Assembly: GCF_002210435.1 (NCBI RefSeq)
Contig: NZ_MZMV01000048.1
Location: forward strand, 1 to 54,699
Length of the DNA: 54,699 bases
From: Micromonospora wenchangensis
Lineage (GTDB): Bacteria; Actinomycetota; Actinomycetes; Mycobacteriales; Micromonosporaceae
Direction of reading: 5' to 3'
Shown: positions 7,340-13,655 of the stretch, piece by piece
Numbering within the stretch: the first letter of the stretch is position 1
Layout: each line of letters starts with the position of its first letter
Notes under the pieces: model-generated
Told to the model about the DNA's origin: nothing
The model's input: the letters and a program-made list of their open reading frames with translations, nothing else
The model's database searches: none
Program-made: the position numbers and the translations under genes

Positions 7340-8974
7340 TCAGCCGGCGGTGACCAGCGTGGGCAGCGCGTCGAGCAGGGACCGGGTGTGGTCGTGCCGG
7401 GGGTAGCTGAAGACGTCGCCGACGGGGCCCTGCTCGACCACCGCGCCGTCGTGCAGCACCAGCACCCGGTCGGCGAGGTGGTGCACCACGCCCAGGTCGT
7501 GGGAGATGAACAGCAGGGCGGTGCCGTCGGCGGCCCGCAGGTCGGCCAGCAGGTCGAGGACCTGGGCCTGGACGCGGACGTCGAGGGCGGAGACCGGTTC
7601 GTCGCAGATGATCAGGCTGGGCCGGGGGGCGACGGCACGGGCGATGGCGACCCGTTGCCGTTGCCCGCCGGACAGCGACCGGGGGTGCCGGTCGAGCAGG
7701 TCGGGGCCGAGGCCGACCCGGCGCAGCAGGGCGACCACCCGCTCGGTGCGGTCCGGTCCCGGGTCGAGGTTCTCGGCGACGAGCCGGCCCACGGTGTACC
7801 GGGGGTCGAAGGAGCCCAGCGGGTCCTGGGAGATCAGTTGCAGTCGGCGGCGCAGCGGACGGCGGGCCCGCTCCGGCACCCCGGACCACCGGGTCGACTC
7901 GAAGGTGACGGTGCCGGCGTCGGCGGCGAGCAGGCCGGCGACGAGCCGGGCGACGGTGCTCTTGCCGGACCCGGACTCACCGACCAGCCCCAGCGTCTCG
8001 CCCCGGGCCACGCTGAACGACACGTCCCGCACGACGGTGTGCGGGCCGTACCGTCGGGTCAGGCCGACCGCGTCGAGCACGGTGTCGTCCGGGCGGACGG
8101 CGGGCCGCGCCGGCAGCGGGGTCCGCGCCAGTGCCGGCACCGCGCAACCGTCGCGGACCCGGGCCGGTTCGCTGAGCCGACGTCCCCGGGACGAGGCCGA
8201 CGGCACCGCCGCGAGCAACTGCCGGGTGTACGGGTGCTGCGGCGCCTGCAACAGCCGGCCGGTCGGCCCCTCTTCGACGATCCGGCCGTCCCGCATCACC
8301 AGGACCCGGTCGGCCACCTGGGCGACCACCGCCAGGTCGTGGCTGATCAGCAGCAGACCGACCCCGGCGGCCCGGCGTTCGGCGAGCAGCCGCAGGACCT
8401 GCGCCTGCACGGTGACGTCCAGCGCGGTGGTCGGTTCGTCGGCGACGAGCAGCACGGGTTCCCCGGCGATCGCCGAGGCGATCAGCGCCCGCTGCCGCAA
8501 CCCGCCGGAGAGCTGGTGCGGGTACTGCCGGGCCCGCCGGGCGGGTTCGGGCACGTGCACCTGGTCGAGGAGGTGGGTGACCCGGCCGGCGCGTTCCCGC
8601 CGGCCGACGATGTCGTGCGCGGCGAGCACCTCGCCGATCTCCGCACCGACGGTGCGCAGCGGGTCGAGGGAGACCAGCGCGTCCTGCACCACCAGCCCGG
8701 CGAGCCGGCCCCGCACCCGCCGCCAGTCCCTGGGTCGGTACGCCCGCACGTCCCGGCCGGCGAGGTCGAGCCGGCCGGCGCGGACCCGGGCGTCGACGCC
8801 GGCCAGGCCGACCAGGGCACGGGCGGTGACGCTCTTGCCCGAGCCGGACTCCCCCACGATCGCGACGCACTCGCCGACCCCGACGGTGAGGTCGATGCCC
8901 CGGACCGCCGCCACCGGGCCGCTCGGGGTGTCGAAGGTGACGTGCAGGTCCTCGACGGCGAGCAGCGGGCCCAT
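7340..8974 (-). CDS. Peptide/nickel-type ABC transporter, fused double ATPase
   Basis: The protein has 544 aa with two complete ABC ATPase domains in one chain, equivalent to a DppD-DppF or OppD-OppF fusion. The first has GESGSGKS (about residue 40), the signature LSGGLRQRALIA, and Walker B LLVADEPTTALD. The second has GESGSGKST, LSGGQRQRVAIARA and IICDEPVSALD. HPYTRQLL and HTRSLL tails after each domain mark the peptide importer subfamily. The ATG at 8974 overlaps the permease stop (ATGA), which fixes the start. It energises uptake through the adjacent permeases and binding lipoprotein. All catalytic motifs appear intact. Confidence 0.95.
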   Translation of the reverse strand: MGPLLAVEDLHVTFDTPSGPVAAVRGIDLTVGVGECVAIVGESGSGKSVTARALVGLAGVDARVRAGRLDLAGRDVRAYRPRDWRRVRGRLAGLVVQDALVSLDPLRTVGAEIGEVLAAHDIVGRRERAGRVTHLLDQVHVPEPARRARQYPHQLSGGLRQRALIASAIAGEPVLLVADEPTTALDVTVQAQVLRLLAERRAAGVGLLLISHDLAVVAQVADRVLVMRDGRIVEEGPTGRLLQAPQHPYTRQLLAAVPSASSRGRRLSEPARVRDGCAVPALARTPLPARPAVRPDDTVLDAVGLTRRYGPHTVVRDVSFSVARGETLGLVGESGSGKSTVARLVAGLLAADAGTVTFESTRWSGVPERARRPLRRRLQLISQDPLGSFDPRYTVGRLVAENLDPGPDRTERVVALLRRVGLGPDLLDRHPRSLSGGQRQRVAIARAVAPRPSLIICDEPVSALDVRVQAQVLDLLADLRAADGTALLFISHDLGVVHHLADRVLVLHDGAVVEQGPVGDVFSYPRHDHTRSLLDALPTLVTAG

Positions 8975-9867
8975 CAGGGACGCCGCCCGTCGAAGCGGGC
9001 CTGCCAGTGCCGACCGACGACGGTCAGCGCGACCACCGTCGCGGTGACCGCCGCACCGGGCAGCACCGTCATCCACCAGGCCACCTGGAGGTAGTTGCGC
9101 CCCTCGGAGAGCATCGCGCCCCACTCCGGCGACGGTGGTTGCGGGCCGAGGCCGAGGAAACTGAGCCCGGCGGCGGCCAGCACCGCCTCGCCGAGCCCGA
9201 TCACGGCGAGTACCGGTACCGGGCCGAGCACGTTGGGCAGCACGTGCCGCCACACCAGCCGGGGTCGGGACAGGCCGAAGCTGACCGCCTGTTCGACGTA
9301 GCCGGCCCGGCGGACCAGCAGGGTCTGCCCGCGTACCACCCGGGCGTGGTGCGGGAGGGTGGCGATGCCGATGGCGACGAGCAGGCTGGCGGTGCCGGGG
9401 CCGGTGACCGTGATGAACAGCAACGCCAGCAGCAGCAGCGGGAACGCCGACAACGCGTCGAAGGACCGGCTGAGTGTCTCGTCGGCGAACCGGTGGGCCA
9501 GCCCGGCGAGCAGCCCGAGCAGCACCCCGCCGGTGACCGCGATCCCGGTCGCGGCGAGGCCGATGGTCAGCGAGTGCCCCGCGCCGTGCACCACCCGGGT
9601 CCAGACGTCACGGCCGAGCTGGTCGGTGCCGAACCAGTGCGCCGGGTCGGGTGCGGCGAGCGTGGCACGCGGGTCGGCGGCGAGCGGGTCACCGGGGGCC
9701 AGCAGCGCCGGGAGGACCGCCGCGACGACCAGCAGGACGAGGTACGCCCCGGCGACGAGCAGGCCGGGTCGCGGCCGGGTGCGGCGTCGGCCGGCGGGGG
9801 TGGACGGGTCGGTGGCGAGCGGGACCGCCGCGCCGGCGGTGGGCGTGGGCCCCAGGGTGACGGTCAT
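8974..9867 (-). CDS. ABC transporter permease, DppC/OppC type
   Basis: This 297-aa inner-membrane permease starts MTVTLGPTPTAG. After a polar N-terminal tail comes a first membrane helix (LLVAGAYLVLLVVAAVLPALL), then the family motif HWFGTDQLGRDVWTRVVHGAGHSL, which is diagnostic of DppC/OppC proteins. Five further hydrophobic helices follow. The coupling loop is VEQAVSFGLSRPRLVWRHVLPN, an EAA-like motif that contacts the ATPase. It overlaps the ATPase gene by 4 nt and is 2 bp from the partner permease gene, so the transporter subunits are coordinately made. Confidence 0.94.
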   Translation of the reverse strand: MTVTLGPTPTAGAAVPLATDPSTPAGRRRTRPRPGLLVAGAYLVLLVVAAVLPALLAPGDPLAADPRATLAAPDPAHWFGTDQLGRDVWTRVVHGAGHSLTIGLAATGIAVTGGVLLGLLAGLAHRFADETLSRSFDALSAFPLLLLALLFITVTGPGTASLLVAIGIATLPHHARVVRGQTLLVRRAGYVEQAVSFGLSRPRLVWRHVLPNVLGPVPVLAVIGLGEAVLAAAGLSFLGLGPQPPSPEWGAMLSEGRNYLQVAWWMTVLPGAAVTATVVALTVVGRHWQARFDGRRP

Positions 9868-9869
9868 CG

Positions 9870-10799
9870 TCAGCTCCTTCGCAGGCGCGGGTCGACGAGC
9901 AGGCAGGTCAGGTCGGCGGCGGTGTTGACCAGCACGTAGACGGCGGCGGAGAGCGTCACCACGGCCAGCACCACCGGCATGTCCTTGCTGGTCACCGCGC
10001 TCAGGGTGACCTGGCCGAGGCCGGGGCGGCCGAACACCTGCTCGACGACGACCGCGCCGCCGAGCAGGACGCCGAACAACCAGCCGGCGAGGGTGACCGT
10101 CGGCAGCAGCGCGTGCCGCAGGGCGTGGCGCAGCAGCACCGCCCGCTCGCGGACACCCCGGGCGCGGGCGGTCAGCACGAACGGCTCGTCCAGCGCCCGG
10201 TCCAGGCCGTCGCGCAGCACCTGGGCGAGCAGGCCGGCGATGGGCAGGGCGAGGGTGAGCGTCGGCAGGACCAGGGCGGCGGGCCCCTGGTCGCCGGCGA
10301 CGGGGAACAGCCCGTACCGGAAGGAGAGCACGCTGAGCAGCACGATGCCGATGAGGAACGGCGGGGTCGAGACCAGCAGCAGCTCGGCTGCGGAGCTGAC
10401 CCGGCGCGGCCACCGGCGGCGACGGCCGGTGGTGCCGACCGCCACCACCACGGCCAGCAGCACCCCGAGGCCGGCGGCGGCGACGGCGAGCGTCGCGGTG
10501 GGGGCGAGCTGCTCGCCGATGACCTCGGCGACCGGGCGTTGCAGCAGGTAGGAGCGGCCCAGGTCACCCCCGGCCAACCGCCACAGGTAGTCGAGGTACT
10601 GCACGACCGGCGGCCGGTCCAGGCCCCACTCGGTGACGATCTGGGCCCGGATCTGCGGGGTGTCCGCGCCGTCGCCCACGATGCTGTCCACGGTGTTCCC
10701 GGGCGCGGCCAGCAGCGCCAGGTAGGCGGCGGTGGCGGCGGCCCACAGCACGACGAGTCCGGCGGCGACCCGACGGGCCACCGCCCGCAGCAGGCTCAC
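9870..10799 (-). CDS. ABC transporter permease, DppB/OppB type
   Basis: The 309-aa membrane protein has the DppB/OppB arrangement: an N-terminal helix (GLVVLWAAATAAYLALLAAPGN), then VTEWGLDRPPVVQYLDYLW and DLGRSYLLQRPV, which are hallmarks of this subfamily, then five more helices. I chose the GTG at 10799 because it overlaps the stop of the upstream binding-protein gene (GTGA), as elsewhere in this operon. A GTG at 10811 would add four residues and is possible. It forms the pore with the adjacent OppC-type protein. The EAA-like region reads LTARARGVRERAVLLRHALRH. Confidence 0.93.
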   Translation of the reverse strand: MSLLRAVARRVAAGLVVLWAAATAAYLALLAAPGNTVDSIVGDGADTPQIRAQIVTEWGLDRPPVVQYLDYLWRLAGGDLGRSYLLQRPVAEVIGEQLAPTATLAVAAAGLGVLLAVVVAVGTTGRRRRWPRRVSSAAELLLVSTPPFLIGIVLLSVLSFRYGLFPVAGDQGPAALVLPTLTLALPIAGLLAQVLRDGLDRALDEPFVLTARARGVRERAVLLRHALRHALLPTVTLAGWLFGVLLGGAVVVEQVFGRPGLGQVTLSAVTSKDMPVVLAVVTLSAAVYVLVNTAADLTCLLVDPRLRRS

Positions 10800-12427
10800 C
10801 GCGCGATCCACAGGTCGTACGCGCTGGCCGGCACCCCGGCGGTGGGCTCGAACCGCACCCCGCCGACGGCGGTGCTGGCGGCGATCTGGTCGGCCGGGGC
10901 GTAGAGCGGCAGGGCGAGCGCCTGCCCGGCCACGACCCGCTGTTGCAGGGCGGCGTAGCTCTCGGCCCGCCGCGCGGGGTCGGTGGCGGCCTGCCCGGCC
11001 TCCAGGAGCCGGTCGAGCTGCGGGTCGGCGACCCGGGTGCGGTTGATGCCGCCGGCGGAGTGCAGCAGCAGGTTCAGCGCCGCTCCGGCGTCGGTGTCGG
11101 CGCGGGAGTTGTCGAAGACCTCGTACTCGTTGCGGTCGAACGCCTGCTGGGCGGTGCCCTGGTCGACCACGGAGACCTTCAGGTCGATGCCGGCGCTCTG
11201 TTTCACCGCCGCCTGCACGGCCTGGGCGAGCACGTCGCGGCGGTCCCGCACGTACGGGGCGGCCTGCACCAGCCGTACGGTGAGCCGCCGGCCGTCGCGG
11301 GTGCGGTAGCCGTCGGCGTCGCGGCCGGTCCAGCCGGCCTGGTCGAGCAGGCGGTTGGCCGCTGCGGTGTCACCGCCGTAGCTGCCCTCCAGCCGCTTGT
11401 CGTAGAGCGGGCTGGACGGGCTGACCACGCTCCACGCCCGGGTCGCGGTGTCCCGGTAGACCGAGGCCAGCACGGTGTCGACGTCGAGGGCCTCCCGGAA
11501 CGCCTGCCGGACCCGCAGGTCGTCGAAGGGGGCGTGGGAGACGTTGAGGTAGTACGTGTAGGCGGAGCCGGAGTTCAGCTCGCGGGTCAGCCGCAGCCGC
11601 GGGTTGCCGGTGATCAGTGGCTGGTCGGTGGCGGGCACCCCCTCGATGAGCTGCACCTGCTGCGCGGTGAGGGCACCGACCCTGACCGCGGACTCCTTGA
11701 GGAACCGGTAGGTGATCTCGTCGAGGTGGGCGGGGCCGGTGTGGGTGGCGGTGGGCGGGGCCCAGTCGTAGCCGGGGTTGCGCCGGTAGTGCAGTTCCTG
11801 ACCGGGGACGTAGCGGTCGAGCACGAACGGTCCGGTGCCGACGACGTCGACGCCGCCGGCCTTGAGGTTCCTGGCCTCCCGCAGCGACCTCGGGGACACC
11901 TGGGCGCCCTGCGGGGAGGCGAGGAAGTCGAGGATGAGCACGTCGGGGGCGGTCAGGGTGAGCCGTACGGTGTGCGGGTCGACGACCTCGACGGTCTTGA
12001 GGTGGCGCAGTTGCACGGCGGCGACGGCGGGGGCGTACCCGGGCTCGCGGAGTTTGTCGAGGTTGGCCTTGACGGCGGCGGCGTCGAACGGGGTGCCGTC
12101 GGTGAAGGTCACTCCGGTGCGTAGCGGGAGGGTGTAGGTCAGGCCGTCGGGGGTGGTCTGCCAGCCGGTCGCCAGCCAGGGCACGGGTCGGCCCTGCGCG
12201 TCGTAGGTGAGCAGTGACTCGAAGCTGTTCCAGACCAGCAGGCGGGCCTTGGCCTGCGCGTACTGGTGCGGGTTGAGGGTGATCGGTTCGGTCTCGACGG
12301 CCCAGGTGAGCGCGCCGCCGGGGCGGGGTCGCCCGGCGGCTTCGGCGGCCGGGGTGGTGGCGGTGGCGCAGCCGGCGAGGGCGAGCACGGCGGCGACGGC
12401 GAGGGTCCGCAGCGGGCGGACGGGCAT
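10796..12427 (-). CDS. ABC transporter substrate-binding lipoprotein (SBP_bac_5 family)
   Basis: This is a 543-aa exported lipoprotein. The signal peptide ends in a clear lipobox, LALAGC, so Cys20 is likely lipidated and anchors the protein outside the membrane. The mature part has the SBP family 5 features LTWAVETEPITLNPHQYA, VFTDGTPFDAAAVKANLD and FDDLRVRQAFREALDVD, the group that binds oligopeptides, nickel chelates or glutathione-like compounds. It is the first structural gene after the leader peptide and is followed by two permeases and the ATPase. With the monooxygenases downstream it probably captures an organosulfur compound or peptide; ligand identity is inference. Confidence 0.93.
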   Translation of the reverse strand: MPVRPLRTLAVAAVLALAGCATATTPAAEAAGRPRPGGALTWAVETEPITLNPHQYAQAKARLLVWNSFESLLTYDAQGRPVPWLATGWQTTPDGLTYTLPLRTGVTFTDGTPFDAAAVKANLDKLREPGYAPAVAAVQLRHLKTVEVVDPHTVRLTLTAPDVLILDFLASPQGAQVSPRSLREARNLKAGGVDVVGTGPFVLDRYVPGQELHYRRNPGYDWAPPTATHTGPAHLDEITYRFLKESAVRVGALTAQQVQLIEGVPATDQPLITGNPRLRLTRELNSGSAYTYYLNVSHAPFDDLRVRQAFREALDVDTVLASVYRDTATRAWSVVSPSSPLYDKRLEGSYGGDTAAANRLLDQAGWTGRDADGYRTRDGRRLTVRLVQAAPYVRDRRDVLAQAVQAAVKQSAGIDLKVSVVDQGTAQQAFDRNEYEVFDNSRADTDAGAALNLLLHSAGGINRTRVADPQLDRLLEAGQAATDPARRAESYAALQQRVVAGQALALPLYAPADQIAASTAVGGVRFEPTAGVPASAYDLWIAR

Positions 12428-12464
12428 GGCGGGTTCTCCTGTCCAGGCAGGCGATCGGGTACGC

Positions 12465-12506
12465 CGACACCCGGCCGGGCGCGGGGCGCGGGCCGGTGCG
12501 GTGTCG
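12465..12506 (-). promoter_or_regulatory. Candidate attenuator hairpin between leader peptide and SBP gene
   Basis: The arms CGACACC (12465-12471) and GGTGTCG (12500-12506), with further CGGCC/GGCCG pairing inside, can fold in the transcript between the leader peptide stop (12592-12590) and the SBP start (12427). No U-tract follows, so it would need Rho or act on translation. Low confidence; similar hairpins arise by chance at this GC content. Confidence 0.3.
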
Positions 12507-12589
12507 GGAAGGGTGCGGCGGTCAGCTCGGCGGTGAGCCCCACCTCGACGGGCCGGGGTGGCGCGTCGAATCCGGGTGTGGGTGCCGGG

Positions 12590-12667
12590 TCAGGCCAGAC
12601 AGGAACTCGACCACACCCGACCGAAGTCGATGTGGCCGCGGATCGTCAGCCGCAGCTCGCTGGACAT
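12590..12667 (-). CDS. Cys-containing sulfur leader peptide, 25 aa (upstream of ABC/LLM operon)
   Basis: The ATG at 12667 and TGA at 12590 give 25 codons. The C-terminal half reads RGHIDFGRVWSSSC followed by Leu-Ala-stop. A purine-rich GAGGTGG lies about 13 nt upstream. The pattern R-x-x-[VI]-D-[FL]-x-R-V-x4-C is shared exactly with the second leader peptide at 13463-13555. I recall short peptides of this type recurring upstream of sulfur-assimilation genes in actinobacteria, where slow translation at Cys is thought to control readthrough. It sits 162 nt upstream of the substrate-binding lipoprotein gene. The reading frame and similarity are seen directly; the attenuation role is inferred. 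Confidence 0.82.
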   Translation of the reverse strand: MSSELRLTIRGHIDFGRVWSSSCLA

Positions 12668-12761
12668 GGGTCGAGTCCACCTCGGGGTGCCGGAGGTGTC
12701 AACGGAACGCGCGACGGATGTCGGCTATCGCACCGAGGGGTGTCGATCCGTTGACGCAATA

Positions 12762-12778
12762 CCTACTAAGGCTATAGG
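12762..12778. promoter_or_regulatory. 17-bp palindromic operator CCTA-N9-TAGG (site 1)
   Basis: CCTACTAAGGCTATAGG lies in an AT-rich patch 95 bp upstream of leader peptide 1. It shares the frame AAATCCTA-N9-TAGG (minus strand) with site 2 at 13567-13583. A TGTAAA box directly precedes it on the minus strand, at the position of the -35-like TTGAAA of site 2. The likely regulator is a repressor, for example Rrf2/CymR-like, that is not encoded in this window; that is inference. Confidence 0.65.
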
Positions 12779-12798
12779 ATTTACAGAGATTGCGTCCG

Positions 12799-13338
12799 TC
12801 AGGCGGCGGGGCGGCGGGTGACGCCCTCCGGGCCGCCGGCCAGGCCGGCGTAGCGGCCCCGGTGGTAGAGCAACGGCGACCCCACGTCGGCGTGCCGGAT
12901 CAGCTCCGGCTCGGCGAGCACGATCGCGTGGTCGCCGACCGGCACCCGCTCGACCACCCGGCAGAGCAGCCAGGCCAGGGTGTCGTCGAGGATCGGCACC
13001 CCCTCCGGTCCGGCCTGCCACCGGGTCGGCGCGGCGAACCGGTCGATGCCGCTGGTCGCGAACGTACGCGCCAGGTCCTGCTGGTGGTGGGCGAGCAGGT
13101 GCACCGCCACGTGCCGGCTGCGGGCCACCGTGGGCCAGCTCGACGCGCCGAGGTTCAGGCAGAACGAGACGATCGGCGGGGCCAGCGACACCGAGGTGAA
13201 CGAGGTGGCGGTGAAGCCGACCGCCGGGGCACCGGGGGCGGTGACCACCACGACCGTGCTGGCCTGGTGGCGCAGCAGCGTACGCAGGGTGTCGGCGTCG
13301 GCCTCGACCGGCGGTGGACGATGGTCGGAGTCGGTCAT
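12799..13338 (-). CDS. Flavin reductase (HpaC/DszD-like FMN reductase domain)
   Basis: This encodes 179 aa from the ATG at 13338 (MTDSDHRPPPVEAD); an earlier in-frame start at 13356 is possible. The flavin reductase-like fold is clear: LLRHQASTVVVVTAPG, AVGFTATSFTSVSLAPPIVSFCLN and VHLLAHHQQDLARTFA, then VGDHAIVLAEPELI and PLLYHRGRYAGL. These enzymes reduce free FMN with NAD(P)H and hand FMNH2 to two-component monooxygenases. Four such monooxygenases lie in the operon directly downstream, and this gene carries the same leader peptide and operator type, so it is very likely their electron supplier. Confidence 0.92.
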   Translation of the reverse strand: MTDSDHRPPPVEADADTLRTLLRHQASTVVVVTAPGAPAVGFTATSFTSVSLAPPIVSFCLNLGASSWPTVARSRHVAVHLLAHHQQDLARTFATSGIDRFAAPTRWQAGPEGVPILDDTLAWLLCRVVERVPVGDHAIVLAEPELIRHADVGSPLLYHRGRYAGLAGGPEGVTRRPAA

Positions 13339-13462
13339 CGCAGGGGCCTCCCGCACGGGGGTCGAAGGGTCACGGCGGCACGGCGGACGCCGCGCGGGCC
13401 TACGGAATCGTCCCTGCCGGCGGCGACGGCGGTCGACGCCGCGATGCGGCGACCGCAGCCGG

Positions 13463-13555
13463 TCAGGCGGCGGGGGACGGCCCGGGACACCGCTGGGCGG
13501 CGACCCGCATCAGGTCGACGACCCGGCGGGAGGTGAACAGCCGGACGAGCAGCAC
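13463..13555 (-). CDS. Cys-containing sulfur leader peptide, 30 aa (upstream of flavin reductase)
   Basis: The GTG at 13555 and TGA at 13463 give 30 codons, with a core of RRVVDLMRVAAQRC and a Pro/Ala-rich tail. The core aligns residue for residue with RGHIDFGRVWSSSC of leader peptide 1. There is no Shine-Dalgarno sequence. The predicted -10 box ends 6 nt upstream of the GTG, so the transcript is probably leaderless and starts at or next to this codon. The flavin reductase gene follows 124 nt downstream. Short leaderless peptides of this type in actinobacteria are associated with sulfur genes; regulation by cysteinyl-tRNA or cysteine is inferred. Confidence 0.8.
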   Translation of the reverse strand: MLLVRLFTSRRVVDLMRVAAQRCPGPSPAA

Positions 13556-13590
13556 CGGACCAGTTTCCTATCGAATCGATAGGATTTCAA
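13556..13590 (-). promoter_or_regulatory. Promoter with embedded 17-bp palindromic operator (site 2)
   Basis: On the minus strand TTGAAA (13590-13585) and GAAACT (13567-13562) are spaced 17 bp and fit -35/-10 boxes. Between them lies CCTATCGAATCGATAGG (13567-13583), a perfect inverted repeat of 8-bp arms with one central base. A bound repressor would occlude RNA polymerase. The geometry and the AAATCCTA...TAGG edges match site 1. Confidence 0.7.
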
Positions 13591-13655
13591 GCCCCCGGCC
13601 GTCGCCGGCCCCTCCCCCGCTGATCCACGGGTCAGCGCGGGCCGACCGGCGACGG

